A DNA stretch of 64,000 nucleotides from an uncultured Apibacter sp. (GTDB lineage: Bacteria; Bacteroidota; Bacteroidia; Flavobacteriales; Weeksellaceae), in the NCBI GenBank assembly GCA_945280365.1, contig CALYQD010000008.1, positions 54,319 through 118,318 of the forward strand. Direction: 5' to 3'. The notes beneath the pieces were generated by a model. It was not told where the DNA came from. It saw only the letters and a list, made by a program, of their open reading frames with translations, and did no database searches. Positions 37,558-47,300 of the stretch are shown here, piece after piece. Position 1 is the stretch's first letter. Each line of letters opens with the position of its first letter. A program made the position numbers and the translations under genes.

Positions 37558-39018
37558 TTAATTTGAATAGTTTGGTGCTTCTTGCGTGATAATTACATCA
37601 TGGGGATGACTTTCTTTTAAACCTGCAGAGGAAATTTTAACCATTTTACTTTCAATTTGCAATTTTTCAATATTTTCAGTACCGCAATACCCCATACCTG
37701 CACGAATACCTCCACATAATTGATATACAACATCAGATAATTTCCCTTTATAAGGAACTCTACCCTCTATACCTTCCGGAACTAATTTATTAGTTCCGGA
37801 TTGGAAGTATCGGTCTTTACTTCCTCTTTTCATTGCTGAAATTGATCCCATACCTTGATAACTTTTGAATTTTCTACCCTGAAAAATAATTTCATCTCCA
37901 GGAGCTTCATCGGTTCCTGCAAAAAGAGATCCTAACATGACACAAGATGCTCCGCTAGCAATTGCTTTAACGATATCTCCTGACAATTTAATACCTCCAT
38001 CGGCTATGACAGGTATTTGATGCGTATAGGCATACTCATATACGTTATAAATAGCAGATAATTGGGGAACGCCAACACCGGCAACTACTCTGGTTGTACA
38101 GATAGATCCTGGCCCCACTCCCACTTTTAGTGAATTAGCCCCTGCATCTATTAAATCTTTTGCAGCTTTTGCAGTAACAATATTTCCTCCTACAATATCT
38201 AATTCTGGAAAAGATGACCTTATTTCTTTTATTTTATTTAAAACATTAATCGAATGACCATGCGCGGAGTCAACCGCAATGATATCTACACCTGCCTTTA
38301 CTAAAGCTTCTACCCTTTCTAAGGTATCATTACCAACTCCTACTCCTGCACCCACTCTAAGTCTTCCATCAGAATCTTTACATGAATTAGGATATTCCAA
38401 TAAATTATCAATATCCTTAATAGTTATAAGACCAATCAATTTATTGTGATCGTCAATAATAGGAAGTTTTTCAATTCTATTAGTTAATAATATCTGTTTA
38501 GCTTGTTCTAAAGAAGTATTTCGTGATGAAGTAACTATATTTTCTTTAGACATTACATCTTCAACTTTCTGATCTAAATTTGACTGATATTTAATATCTC
38601 TATTTGTTATTATTCCTACCAAAGTGTCATCTTCTTCAATCACAGGCAGTCCGGAAATTTTATATTCTTTCATCAACATGAGCGCATCTTGTAACGTATG
38701 ATGACGACTTAAAGTAATAGGATTAGAAATCATACCGTTTTCAGATCTTTTTACCTTATTTACCTCTACGGCCTGTTGATCAATGGGCATATTTTTATGG
38801 ATAAATCCCAAGCCTCCTTCTCTAGCTAAAGCAATAGCCAAACCAGATTCCGTAACTGTATCCATAGCTGCCGAAACGATAGGGATGGTTAATTTAATTT
38901 TTTTTGTTAATTGGGTTTGTAAATTTACTTGAGAAGGTAGAACATCGGAATAAGATGGAATAAGCAAAACATCATCAAATGTGATAGCTTCTTCTACAAT
39001 TTTAGAATTAAGCGACAT
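37558..39018 (-). CDS. guaB: IMP dehydrogenase
   Basis: NAD-dependent oxidation of IMP to XMP, the committed step of GMP synthesis. The 486 residues hold the TIM-barrel catalytic domain interrupted by two CBS domains (about 95-205, with [20 protein letters not shown] and [20 protein letters not shown]), the active-site [15 protein letters not shown] near 300 and the flap [12 protein letters not shown] near 460. The ATG at 39016-39018 is chosen: a TTG five codons upstream would lie at the expected transcription start of the promoter at 39035-39042. Confidence 0.97.
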   Translation of the reverse strand: MSLNSKIVEEAITFDDVLLIPSYSDVLPSQVNLQTQLTKKIKLTIPIVSAAMDTVTESGLAIALAREGGLGFIHKNMPIDQQAVEVNKVKRSENGMISNPITLSRHHTLQDALMLMKEYKISGLPVIEEDDTLVGIITNRDIKYQSNLDQKVEDVMSKENIVTSSRNTSLEQAKQILLTNRIEKLPIIDDHNKLIGLITIKDIDNLLEYPNSCKDSDGRLRVGAGVGVGNDTLERVEALVKAGVDIIAVDSAHGHSINVLNKIKEIRSSFPELDIVGGNIVTAKAAKDLIDAGANSLKVGVGPGSICTTRVVAGVGVPQLSAIYNVYEYAYTHQIPVIADGGIKLSGDIVKAIASGASCVMLGSLFAGTDEAPGDEIIFQGRKFKSYQGMGSISAMKRGSKDRYFQSGTNKLVPEGIEGRVPYKGKLSDVVYQLCGGIRAGMGYCGTENIEKLQIESKMVKISSAGLKESHPHDVIITQEAPNYSN

Positions 39019-39034
39019 ATTGTTTTTTGCCAAG

Positions 39035-39042
39035 CAAATATA
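39035..39042 (-). promoter_or_regulatory. -7 promoter element of guaB
   Basis: Plus-strand CAAATATA gives TATATTTG on the minus strand. The start site would be near 39028, leaving a leader of about ten bases before the ATG. Confidence 0.55.
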
Positions 39043-39279
39043 TAATTTTTTTCTTAAAAAATGAATTAATTTTTATTAAATCATTGATATATTAAAATAA
39101 TTCCTCTCAAAAAACATATATTTAAAATTAATATAGGCCTAAAATTACTTTATTTATATTAATAATATAAAAATATTTCAAATTTAATATTATATATATA
39201 TGAAGTTTTATTACGGAATATGATTAAATAATTAAAAAAATTATACAATAATACAATAATAGGAAAGAAACAATACCAG

Positions 39280-39942
39280 CTAAATTTGATTATTTCTTTT
39301 TTGAAATTCAGATTTCAATTTATAATTATATTTTGTTCTAAATTTTTGAATTTTTGGAGCGATTAATACACTGCAATAGGGTTGATTAGGATTATGAATA
39401 AAATAATTTTGATGGTACTCTTCTGCGGGATAAAAATCTTTAAAAGGATTTATTTCAGTAACATACTTACCTTTCCATAAATCAGATTTTTCAGATTTTT
39501 TTAGAGACTCTTCTGCTAGAATTTTTTGTTCTTCCGTGCGATAAAATATAATCGACCTATATTGACGACCTATATCATTTCCTTGTCTATTTAATTGAGT
39601 AGGATCGTGTAAATACCAAAATATATCTAAAATTTCCAATAATGATATTTCTTCAGGATTATATTCCAACTCAACAACTTCAGCATGATCGGTCAATCCG
39701 GTACATACATCTTGATAATTTGCATTTTCATACTCTCCACCTGAATAACCAACTGTAACTTTATTTACGCCGTCCAACATCTCAAAGCAAGGGCTTAAAC
39801 ACCAGAAACATCCTCCTCCTAAAGTAATTTTTTCTAATTTTTTATTCATAATTTCTGCTTTTTTTTCTTGCGACTGATTTATATGACAACTAACCAAAAA
39901 TTGTAGAATAGTATTTAAATAAATTACTATTATCATTTTCAT
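39280..39942 (-). CDS. msrA: peptide-methionine (S)-S-oxide reductase, lipoprotein form
   Basis: Reduces methionine-S-sulfoxide in proteins. The catalytic motif GGGCFWC is intact, followed by VTVGYSGGEYENANYQDVCTGLTDHAEVV-type sequence, DIGRQYRS and the late PAEEYHQNYF. Unusually for a cytosolic family, the protein starts with a hydrophobic segment ending in a lipobox (LQFLVSC), so a surface- or periplasm-facing lipoprotein is predicted. The first ATG of the frame (39966) adds eight polar residues; the ATG at 39940-39942 gives a proper lipoprotein signal, and 39936 is a further option. A near-consensus TCACTTTG box lies at 39952-39959. A C-terminal K/R-rich tail follows the MsrA core. No msrB is adjacent. 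Confidence 0.92.
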   Translation of the reverse strand: MKMIIVIYLNTILQFLVSCHINQSQEKKAEIMNKKLEKITLGGGCFWCLSPCFEMLDGVNKVTVGYSGGEYENANYQDVCTGLTDHAEVVELEYNPEEISLLEILDIFWYLHDPTQLNRQGNDIGRQYRSIIFYRTEEQKILAEESLKKSEKSDLWKGKYVTEINPFKDFYPAEEYHQNYFIHNPNQPYCSVLIAPKIQKFRTKYNYKLKSEFQKRNNQI

Positions 39943-40188
39943 ATTTCTAGACAAAGTGAACGACATCCTAAATAAATATTATTATATAAAACAAATAATT
40001 ACATTATTCTTATTTAAACAAAAATTGTACTATAAATTAATTTTTCAACAAAAATTTATAAATAATAAATATATTTATATATCCATTTAATTATTTAAAT
40101 TAACCATTTTTAATTAAAACTAATAATATTTAACTCCTTTATAATAATTTTAAGTACTAAGAAAATGTCATTAAGCTAATTAATTTGT

Positions 40189-40196
40189 TAACTTTG
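40189..40196 (+). promoter_or_regulatory. -7 promoter element of the fur-type regulator
   Basis: TAACTTTG, 21 bases before the ATG at 40218. It excludes the longer frame that opens at 40185. Confidence 0.6.
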
Positions 40197-40217
40197 CATA
40201 TTATCCATTATTATATT

Positions 40218-40667
40218 ATGAGTACAGATACCGTAAATAAAAATTTTGAAATTGTTAAAGAAGTTTTCATAAAATATTTAGAGGATAGAGGACACAGAAA
40301 AACTCCTGAAAGATTTGCAATAGTTGAAGAGATTTATTCTACTGATGAACATTTCAATATTGATTGGCTGTATATGAGAATGAAAGAAAAAAATTATAGG
40401 GTGAGTAGAGCCACCATATACAATACCATTGAAATATTATTAGATGCTAAATTAGTAAGAAAACATCAATTCGGAGAAGGTCTACAGTCTTTATATGAGA
40501 AATCATACTTTGCCAAACAACATGATCATATTTTAATGATTGATTCCGGGGAAGTTATTGAATTTTGTGATCCTAGACTTCAAACTATTAAAGATTCTTT
40601 AGAAAAAATATTTAATATTGAGATTGAAAGTCACTCTTTATATTTTTATGCTAAAAAGAAAAGTTAA
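40218..40667 (+). CDS. Fur family transcriptional regulator
   Basis: A 149-residue metalloregulator. Winged-helix DNA-binding domain in residues 1-90 ([19 protein letters not shown], then [20 protein letters not shown]) and a C-terminal dimerisation/metal domain with [20 protein letters not shown]. The HDH and H/E ligands for the regulatory metal are present; the C-terminal CxxC structural zinc pairs seen in many Fur proteins are missing. It may be Fur, PerR or Zur, and sequence alone does not settle which. It sits three bases ahead of an OstA-like gene, so the two are co-transcribed. Confidence 0.9.
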   Translation: MSTDTVNKNFEIVKEVFIKYLEDRGHRKTPERFAIVEEIYSTDEHFNIDWLYMRMKEKNYRVSRATIYNTIEILLDAKLVRKHQFGEGLQSLYEKSYFAKQHDHILMIDSGEVIEFCDPRLQTIKDSLEKIFNIEIESHSLYFYAKKKS

Positions 40668-40670
40668 TAA

Positions 40671-42287
40671 ATGAAATTAAAAATTTTCTTTTTTATTTTC
40701 TTTGCAGGTGTATTTTTATATTCACAAATTGCACCACCGGTTCCTAACAAAAAGGTAAATTCTAAACCAATCAATCTTCTTAATGCTGATATGGAAGAGG
40801 TGAATGAACATGTTTTTAATGGTAATATCGTGTATTCCGGACATGTTATAGCAGAACATGAGACTTCTCATTTAGAAGCTGATTCTGTTATTTATTTTCA
40901 AGATAAGAATATTATTGAAGCTCGAGGAAATGTTTTTTTTAAAGATAAACAATCTTCTTTAAATTGTAAAAAATTAACATATAGTGGAGTTTCCAGAAAT
41001 GCTATTGCTTATAAAAATGTAAAATTGGTTACTCCCGATCAAACGGTTGAAACAGAGAAAATGATTTATGACGCCAACCAAGAAGTTGCCTATTTTGACA
41101 ACTGGGGAACGGTTTATAAAGGTGAGAATGTTACACATACTAAAATTGGAAAATATTTTGTTAAAGAAAATCGTATAGAATTAGGTGAAAATTCAACATT
41201 GGAATCTCCAGAATATATTATTGAGGGTTCGGATATAAAGTATGATGCTAAGAATGAAATTGCAACTTTTAATAAATTTACACGAATAACAAATAAAAAA
41301 GACCCTACTGTTTATGTAACCGGAAGTAACGGAACTTATAAAACAAAAACTAAGCAATCAGAGCTTAAAAATGACGGTAAAGTTTATTATCAAGGTAAAA
41401 TACTGTCCGGTAATGATTTATTTTTTGATGAAATTAAGGGTTTTGGAAGAGGAGTTAAAAATGTAAGGCTGGAAGAACCTAAAGAAAAAAGATTTCTTAT
41501 TGGAGAATATGCCGAGGTTTACCAATTTAAAGATTCGGCTATGATTACCGGAAGACCATATATGGTTAAGGCCTTTACGAAAGATTCATTATATATACAT
41601 TCTGATACATTAATCGCAATTCAAGGAAAAGACAAAAAATCAACTATTCGAGGATTTCATAATGGCAGATTATTTAAATCCAATATTTCCGGAAAAAGTG
41701 ATTCATTAGTATATCAAGAAACCATTGGAAGAATAGATTTTTATAAAAAACCTATATTTTGGTCAACCGGAGGAAGACAACTTACCGCTGATACACTATC
41801 AGCATATTTAAATACATCAACACAAGCGGTAGATTCAATTTATGGTAGATCAAATGCCTTTGTTATTAGTAAAGTTGATTCATTAAGTCCAAAATTTGAA
41901 TTTAATCAGGCTAAAGGAAGGATGTTGCACGCCTACTTTGAAAAGGAAGAAATACATTTAGTTGATTTAAAAGGGAATGCCGAATCAATAACTTACGTTG
42001 AAGAAGATACCAAAACTAAAGGAAAACAACGTACTGGAATTAGCATATCTATATGTGGAATATTACAAGGTGAATTTTTTGATCGTAAAATGGACATAAT
42101 TTCCTGTCAGCTTAATGCGGAATCGAAACTATTTCCTGAAAGTAAACTTCCCGTACAAAACAGATATTTACCTGATTTTGAATGGAGGGATGACGAAAGG
42201 TTAAAAAAATGGCAAGATATATTTCCTGATGTTTTTCCCTACGATAAAAATATGCCTAAAAAAAAGATTATTGGAGAAGATCGTTAA
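40671..42287 (+). CDS. OstA-like (LptA/LptD N-terminal type) periplasmic protein
   Basis: A 538-residue exported protein. After a signal peptide (MKLKIFFFIFFAGVFLYSQ) it is built of repeated beta-jellyroll units of the OstA/LptA type: HLEADSVIYFQDKNIIEARGNVFF, LNCKKLTYSGVSRNAIAYKNVKL-like, YDAKNEIATFNKF and so on, each with the alternation 'L.ad...y......v.a.gnV'. Such proteins bridge the periplasm in lipopolysaccharide transport. The Bacteroidota form is longer than E. coli LptA. Start is three bases after the fur-type stop. Role in LPS export is inference from the fold. Confidence 0.85.
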   Translation: MKLKIFFFIFFAGVFLYSQIAPPVPNKKVNSKPINLLNADMEEVNEHVFNGNIVYSGHVIAEHETSHLEADSVIYFQDKNIIEARGNVFFKDKQSSLNCKKLTYSGVSRNAIAYKNVKLVTPDQTVETEKMIYDANQEVAYFDNWGTVYKGENVTHTKIGKYFVKENRIELGENSTLESPEYIIEGSDIKYDAKNEIATFNKFTRITNKKDPTVYVTGSNGTYKTKTKQSELKNDGKVYYQGKILSGNDLFFDEIKGFGRGVKNVRLEEPKEKRFLIGEYAEVYQFKDSAMITGRPYMVKAFTKDSLYIHSDTLIAIQGKDKKSTIRGFHNGRLFKSNISGKSDSLVYQETIGRIDFYKKPIFWSTGGRQLTADTLSAYLNTSTQAVDSIYGRSNAFVISKVDSLSPKFEFNQAKGRMLHAYFEKEEIHLVDLKGNAESITYVEEDTKTKGKQRTGISISICGILQGEFFDRKMDIISCQLNAESKLFPESKLPVQNRYLPDFEWRDDERLKKWQDIFPDVFPYDKNMPKKKIIGEDR

Positions 42288-42290
42288 GAG

Positions 42291-42377
42291 ATGAAAAAGA
42301 AATTCAAAAAAAAATTAATAATTCCCACTATTAATAAAAAGATAGTTATATTTAAAGATTATCTTAATTTATTATGA
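42291..42377 (+). CDS. possible 28-residue basic micro-ORF upstream of tag
   Basis: An ATG at 42291 opens a 28-codon frame (MKKKFKKKLIIPTINKKIV...) whose TGA overlaps the tag start as ATGA, and which begins three bases after the OstA-like stop. The tight fit between both neighbours could mean translational coupling, or it may be a chance ORF in A-rich DNA. No homolog is recognised. Confidence 0.25.
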   Translation: MKKKFKKKLIIPTINKKIVIFKDYLNLL

Positions 42378-42949
42378 AAAACAATCAAACACGTTGTGAA
42401 TGGGTAGGATCTGACGACCTAGATAAAAAATACCATGATGAAGAATGGGGAAGACCAATCTATGATGATCAAATTTTATTTGAATTTCTATTACTTGAAG
42501 GATTTCAAGCTGGATTAAGTTGGATTACGGTTCTCAAAAAAAGAGAAAATTTTCGCCAAGCATTCGATAATTTTGATTATAAACAAATCGCTACTTATTC
42601 TCCTAAAAAATTAGAAAGTTTATTACAAAATGAGGGTTTAATTAGAAATAAACTGAAGATTAATTCGGCCCCTATTAATGCTCAAAAATTCATGCAAGTT
42701 CAAAATGAATTTGGAAGTTTTAGCAATTATTTATGGAATTATGTTAATAATACGCCTGTTTTAAATACATGGAATAATATTAAAGAAGTTCCTGCCTCAA
42801 CGGAACTATCAGATAAAATATCAAAAGATTTAAAAAAACGTGGATTTAAATTTGTTGGAACTACCATAATTTACGCTTATTTACAAGCTGTTGGAGTAGT
42901 TAATGATCATACTATAAATTGTATTTGTCATCCTAGCAATCAAAAATAA
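42374..42949 (+). CDS. tag: DNA-3-methyladenine glycosylase I
   Basis: Base-excision repair enzyme removing 3-methyladenine. The 191 residues show the N-terminal zinc-site segment RCEWVGSDDLDKKYHDEEWG, LFEFLLLEGFQAGLSWITVLKKRENFR-type helix-hairpin region (QAGLSWITVLKKRE near 54-67), FKFVGTTIIYAYLQAVGVVNDH near 157-178 and the final zinc ligands in CICH. These are all Tag hallmarks. It probably belongs to the same transcript as the fur-type regulator and OstA-like gene. Confidence 0.95.
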   Translation: MKNNQTRCEWVGSDDLDKKYHDEEWGRPIYDDQILFEFLLLEGFQAGLSWITVLKKRENFRQAFDNFDYKQIATYSPKKLESLLQNEGLIRNKLKINSAPINAQKFMQVQNEFGSFSNYLWNYVNNTPVLNTWNNIKEVPASTELSDKISKDLKKRGFKFVGTTIIYAYLQAVGVVNDHTINCICHPSNQK

Positions 42950-42951
42950 AG

Positions 42952-42975
42952 GAGGTATTTCTAAAAAAATACCTC
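42952..42975 (+). terminator. hairpin after tag
   Basis: GAGGTATTT (42952-42960) and AAATACCTC (42967-42975) form a 9-bp stem with an A-rich loop, starting two bases after the stop. There is no good T run behind it, so termination is uncertain. Confidence 0.45.
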
Positions 42976-43201
42976 TAATATAATCTTTACTATAGTAGAA
43001 AATTACATTTTAGATACTCTGTCATCTAACCTATTATTATGAAATTTAAAATCCTATAGATATTTTATTATTTCTATTGAAAAAAAATGTATAATTATTG
43101 AATTACTCTAAATCAATTGAAGAATTAGATTATTTAATATACCTCATTAAAAATCGATAAATTTGAGTTATAAAATATAGAGCAAAGCAGATTAATTTTA
43201 T

Positions 43202-44419
43202 ATGTTAGAAAAAAAAGAAGCCTTATATGAAAAAGCCATTCTAGTTGGTTTGATCACTCAAAGCCAAAATGAAGATAAATTGAAAGAATATATGGACGAG
43301 TTGGAATTTCTAGCCGATACTGCGGGGGCACAAGTATATAAAAGATTTACACAAAAACTAGATCAGCCCAATCCACGTACTTTTGTTGGAAAAGGTAAGC
43401 TAGAAGAAATTAATACATATGCTCAGAAAAATGATATTGACACAATTATATTTGATGATGAGCTTACTCCCTCTCAACTTAAAAATTTAGAGAAAGAATT
43501 GGATCGGAAAATTATTGATCGAACCAACCTAATATTAGATATTTTTGCCCAGCGCGCTCAAACATCTTATGCTAGAACCCAAGTTGAACTTGCACAATAT
43601 GAATACCTTCTTCCTCGTCTAACTCGGATGTGGACTCACCTTGAACGGCAAAAAGGGGGAATTGGATTGAGAGGACCTGGAGAAACCGAAATTGAAACAG
43701 ACCGACGTATTATTAGAGATAGAATATCTTTACTTAAAGAAAAATTAAAAGCTATCGATAAACAAATGTCTACGCAGCGAAATAATCGTGGAAAATTAGT
43801 AAGAGTAGCCTTGGTTGGATATACTAACGTAGGTAAATCAAGTTTAATGAATATCCTAAGTAAATCTGATGTTTTTGCTGAAAATAAATTATTCGCTACC
43901 TTAGATACAACCGTTCGAAAAGTAGTAATTGGAAATCTTCCTTTTTTGCTTACTGATACGGTAGGATTTATAAGAAAATTGCCCACCCAATTGGTGGAAT
44001 CATTTAAATCTACTCTGGATGAAGTAAGAGAAGCCGATTTGCTAATTCATGTAGTAGATATTTCTCACCCGAGCTTTGAAGACCATATTAATTCTGTTAA
44101 CATCATATTGGCAGAGATCAGTTCTGCCGACAAACCAACTATTATGGTCTTTAATAAAATTGATAATTTTTCTTATGAAAAAAAAGATGAAGATGATCTG
44201 ACACCAATAACAAAGAGGAATTACTCTTTAGATGATTGGAAAAAAACCTGGATGGCTAAGTCAAAATATCCAAGTGTATTTATATCAGCTTTAACGAAAG
44301 AAAATTATGAGGAACTAAAGAAAATAATCTATAATAAGGTTAAAGAAATACATACTCAAAGATTTCCTTATAATGATTTTCTATTTGAGTATTACGACCA
44401 AGACGGTAAAGAAATATAA
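43202..44419 (+). CDS. hflX: GTPase HflX
   Basis: A 405-residue translational GTPase that binds and splits stalled or heat-damaged 70S ribosomes. The N-terminal HflX domain contains NPRTFVGKGKLEEI at 57-70 and DDELTPSQLKNLE near 85-97; the linker helix has RLTRMWTHLERQKGGIGLRGPGETEIETDRR within 139-169; the GTPase domain shows G1 GYTNVGKSS at 206-214, DTVGFIRKLP near 252, and NKID. The C-terminus has the usual short extension. Monocistronic, closed by a 16-bp hairpin. Confidence 0.96.
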   Translation: MLEKKEALYEKAILVGLITQSQNEDKLKEYMDELEFLADTAGAQVYKRFTQKLDQPNPRTFVGKGKLEEINTYAQKNDIDTIIFDDELTPSQLKNLEKELDRKIIDRTNLILDIFAQRAQTSYARTQVELAQYEYLLPRLTRMWTHLERQKGGIGLRGPGETEIETDRRIIRDRISLLKEKLKAIDKQMSTQRNNRGKLVRVALVGYTNVGKSSLMNILSKSDVFAENKLFATLDTTVRKVVIGNLPFLLTDTVGFIRKLPTQLVESFKSTLDEVREADLLIHVVDISHPSFEDHINSVNIILAEISSADKPTIMVFNKIDNFSYEKKDEDDLTPITKRNYSLDDWKKTWMAKSKYPSVFISALTKENYEELKKIIYNKVKEIHTQRFPYNDFLFEYYDQDGKEI

Positions 44420-44421
44420 TA

Positions 44422-44457
44422 TTAATTAAAAAGGGCTAATAAGCCCTTTTTAATTAA
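44422..44457. terminator. bidirectional terminator between hflX and the SPOR gene
   Basis: Perfect 16-bp arms TTAATTAAAAAGGGCT (44422-44437) and AGCCCTTTTTAATTAA (44442-44457) around an AATA loop. The symmetry serves both convergent genes. Confidence 0.9.
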
Positions 44458-44477
44458 AAATATTTTTTATCTTATTT

Positions 44478-44990
44478 TTATTTAGCTCTATTACAATATA
44501 TTCTCCAGTTAACCAATAATGCATTAGGAAAATTTTTCTTAATTCTTTTTAAATCAGATTTTGCTGATTCTCTTATAAAATAATCCCCTGCTAGTAATCT
44601 CCAATCAGGACGCAAATAGCTTTTTTCAACCCTCAATTCCGGGAATAATCGTCTGAATTCAGACATCATTGTGTTTACTTCCTGCTCACTTTTAGCTTCC
44701 CCAACCTTTATCATAAATCCGGGAATATCATTACGTCTTCCACAATTATTTTCTGGTGTGAGTGGCTTATTTACTGGTTTTCTTTCGTTAGGAGTAAGAG
44801 ATGATTTTGAATCTTGAGTTCCATCACTGAATTTTTTACATATTTCTTCCTGATTGATCATTTTTATTATTTCTTCATCGGCACTAATAATCAGTTTTCC
44901 TCCTGTAGCAGAATCTACTTTACTTATTATTTGCTGGGCTCTAAAAGAGAAACTTATAAAAAAAAGTAATAATAAAATGTAGCTTTTCAT
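44478..44990 (-). CDS. exported SPOR-like domain protein
   Basis: A 170-residue protein with a signal peptide (MKSYILLLLFFISFSFRAQ), a middle region rich in Lys, Pro and Asn with Cys51 and Cys83 that might form a disulfide, and a C-terminal SPOR-type fold (about 90-168): FMIKVGEAKSEQEVNTMMSE, then FPELRVEKSYLRPDWRLLAG and AKSDLKRIKKNFPNALLV. SPOR domains bind denuded peptidoglycan glycans at division sites; in flavobacteria such single-SPOR exported proteins are common but not characterised. Monocistronic, 67 bases downstream of the DUF5686 gene on the same strand. Confidence 0.8.
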   Translation of the reverse strand: MKSYILLLLFFISFSFRAQQIISKVDSATGGKLIISADEEIIKMINQEEICKKFSDGTQDSKSSLTPNERKPVNKPLTPENNCGRRNDIPGFMIKVGEAKSEQEVNTMMSEFRRLFPELRVEKSYLRPDWRLLAGDYFIRESAKSDLKRIKKNFPNALLVNWRIYCNRAK

Positions 44991-45057
44991 TGGTCTTTAT
45001 GATAAAAATTAACTACACAAAAATAACATTTTATAATTAATTGAAAAGAGAGATACT

Positions 45058-47181
45058 CTAAAAGAGATTAAAAGTTAATTTGATAAATAAATTTTTATCA
45101 AAAGTTGACTGATGATAAGCTCCTACCCTGTAATAGACTCCAAATCCGACATAATAAATAAGCTTATTGAGTTCGAGCCCAACTTCCTGATAATATTTAT
45201 TTGGAACAGCAATTTTAGCTATAGTATGAATTTCTTTATTTTTCATATTTCCAATCATACCATTATAGATAAGAGATAGCTGTGTTTTTCTTGAAAATAA
45301 AAATTTGAATTCTTTAAAAGTTTGATTTAAGAAAAAAGCAACATACTTATCGGCATAAAAATCACCGGGTAACAAAGTTTCAAACGAATTCAGCCCTTTT
45401 ATTGAAAATCTATCCCAAATAGAACTTCCCTGCTTAGCATCACCAAAACTTCCGTAATTATTCCACAATGTTGTTTTCCCCGAAATATATCCCGAATTTA
45501 ACATCATAGAACTTGTACCCAAAGGATTCTTTATTAATATATGAGCGGCAATATCAAATCGATCATAAGAAAAATCGGCTCCCATAAATTTCAATCCTTT
45601 TATATAATCAAAATAAAAATAAATCGGCTTATCTTCTAACGTCATTTTTCCTTCCGGAGTTTGTAAATATTTTGCAAATGGAGCATACTTTATTTGTAAT
45701 GAAGTTGTAAATAAATTAAATCTATGAGAAGGTGAATGGTATTTGTGCGAATATTCATAATTAGATTTTTGATTTTCATAATCTACTTTAACTGAGGTGG
45801 TAATATTTTTTAAAATATCCTGTTCATAAGATATTTCTCCTCCTCTTCGGGTATAAAAAATTGAATTTTGTATATAATTTAACTCTTCTTTTACCTGCTC
45901 CATATTTTTAGAATATCTTTCAATATGCTTCGAAAAAGGGTTAACATCTGAAAAACCTAAAAATTTGATTTTTCCATCATTTTCTTTGTTAACATATAAA
46001 TCAATTCCTAGAGCACCTTTTACCGGTGTATTTTTAGTACCTGTCGCTACATATCCATGTAAGGACATATTTGCATTAAATGAATAATTAGTTTTTCCGC
46101 CTACTTGAAATCTAAATCCTTCAAAATCATTGTAATTCATCAGATTTAATAAATTTAAATCTATCTTACCTAATGGGAGTTTCCCATTTTTTATTGAATT
46201 TAAAAATCGAACATTTTTTTCAATCGAAAATGTATTAAATAAGGTAGAATATACATAAGTGTTTTTTTCTCTTTGAGTTAAAGGATCATTACGAAAGGAA
46301 TCAATTTTTGATTCTGTGTTTTTATTATAATCTTTATTTAATTTATGAGTATAACCTTTAAAATCTTTATAAGAAAACTTTTTGTCGGACGTGAATTTAG
46401 AAACATTCATTTCAATTACAATCCAAGGTGTAAGTAAATATTTCTGATCTTGGATATTAAAAAACTTGGAGACATCGATAGTACTTATTTTTATTTTATT
46501 GGTTTTATTTTCTAAAAACCAGATATCTTCAAAAGGTTTCCATTTATATTCAAAATAACGAGTATAATTTGTATTATATTCTTCTCCTGAATATTTTACA
46601 ACGGCAAAGCTCTTGGCATCAATATATATAGTCCCTCTACTTCCATTAACCAGTAAATTTTTTTTAGACCCGAAGGAAATGACATAATTGAGTTTATTTT
46701 CAATAGTTATGCTATCTATTAATTTAAAATTATATGAATGTAAATCATCCTTAATAAATTTAGGAAATTCCTCTTGAAAAATCGGTTCTTCAAATAATTC
46801 ATATAAAGGTTTTTTTAAACCTGATACCTGATCGGCCATGATTTCTTTTTTTTGTCCCAATCTTCTATCATAGCTACATTTTACAACCCTTTCGCCTAAT
46901 AAAATAAGTTCTTTTTTTCCAAATTCGGAAATTTTCAAAGAATCGGTCGTCTTTAATCTATTCATCACGTTATAATCATCAATATAAAATTTAGTATATA
47001 AATAATAACTATATGAATTTAAAACATTGGGGTGATTAACTTTTTCTTTCTCTCTAACTTTTTCCAATATTTTATAAACGCGAGAATTTGGAACGCCCGG
47101 TAGATAATATTTCACTTTAGAGTTCTGAGAAAACATGAAAACTTGAATAAAAAAAAGTATATATACCAACAATTTCTTCAT
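45058..47181 (-). CDS. DUF5686 family outer-membrane protein
   Basis: A 707-residue exported protein. The ATG at 47179-47181 opens a normal signal peptide (MKKLLVYILFFIQVFMFSQ); the longer frame to 47244 would begin within the promoter box. The N-terminal third has the family segments NVLNSYSYYLYTKFYID and GTIYIDAKSFAVVKYSGEE; the rest is a long chain of amphipathic strands ending LFIKLTFNLF, as in a large barrel. DUF5686 proteins of Bacteroidota often carry an extra carboxypeptidase-like plug domain, which is absent here. The function is unknown. It is divergent from an ABC exporter operon. Confidence 0.85.
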   Translation of the reverse strand: MKKLLVYILFFIQVFMFSQNSKVKYYLPGVPNSRVYKILEKVREKEKVNHPNVLNSYSYYLYTKFYIDDYNVMNRLKTTDSLKISEFGKKELILLGERVVKCSYDRRLGQKKEIMADQVSGLKKPLYELFEEPIFQEEFPKFIKDDLHSYNFKLIDSITIENKLNYVISFGSKKNLLVNGSRGTIYIDAKSFAVVKYSGEEYNTNYTRYFEYKWKPFEDIWFLENKTNKIKISTIDVSKFFNIQDQKYLLTPWIVIEMNVSKFTSDKKFSYKDFKGYTHKLNKDYNKNTESKIDSFRNDPLTQREKNTYVYSTLFNTFSIEKNVRFLNSIKNGKLPLGKIDLNLLNLMNYNDFEGFRFQVGGKTNYSFNANMSLHGYVATGTKNTPVKGALGIDLYVNKENDGKIKFLGFSDVNPFSKHIERYSKNMEQVKEELNYIQNSIFYTRRGGEISYEQDILKNITTSVKVDYENQKSNYEYSHKYHSPSHRFNLFTTSLQIKYAPFAKYLQTPEGKMTLEDKPIYFYFDYIKGLKFMGADFSYDRFDIAAHILIKNPLGTSSMMLNSGYISGKTTLWNNYGSFGDAKQGSSIWDRFSIKGLNSFETLLPGDFYADKYVAFFLNQTFKEFKFLFSRKTQLSLIYNGMIGNMKNKEIHTIAKIAVPNKYYQEVGLELNKLIYYVGFGVYYRVGAYHQSTFDKNLFIKLTFNLF

Positions 47182-47241
47182 AAAAGCAAAACAAAAATTA
47201 ACTACGGATGAGTATGATACAGCAAGCTTTTTATTAAAGAA

Positions 47242-47249
47242 CAAATATA
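47242..47249 (-). promoter_or_regulatory. -7 promoter element of the DUF5686 gene
   Basis: Plus-strand CAAATATA gives TATATTTG on the minus strand. Transcription would start near 47235, 54 bases before the chosen ATG. Confidence 0.55.
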
Positions 47250-47276
47250 AAAGTTTTGGAGGTAATAAATTTCCTT

Positions 47277-47300
47277 AAAAATAGTACTAAAAATAGTACA
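47277..47300. repeat. two tandem copies of a 12-mer in the ABC exporter promoter
   Basis: AAAAATAGTACT (47277-47288) is followed directly by AAAAATAGTACA (47289-47300). The second copy runs into the -7 element of the ABC operon, so a protein bound here would affect it and perhaps also the divergent DUF5686 promoter. Confidence 0.55.
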
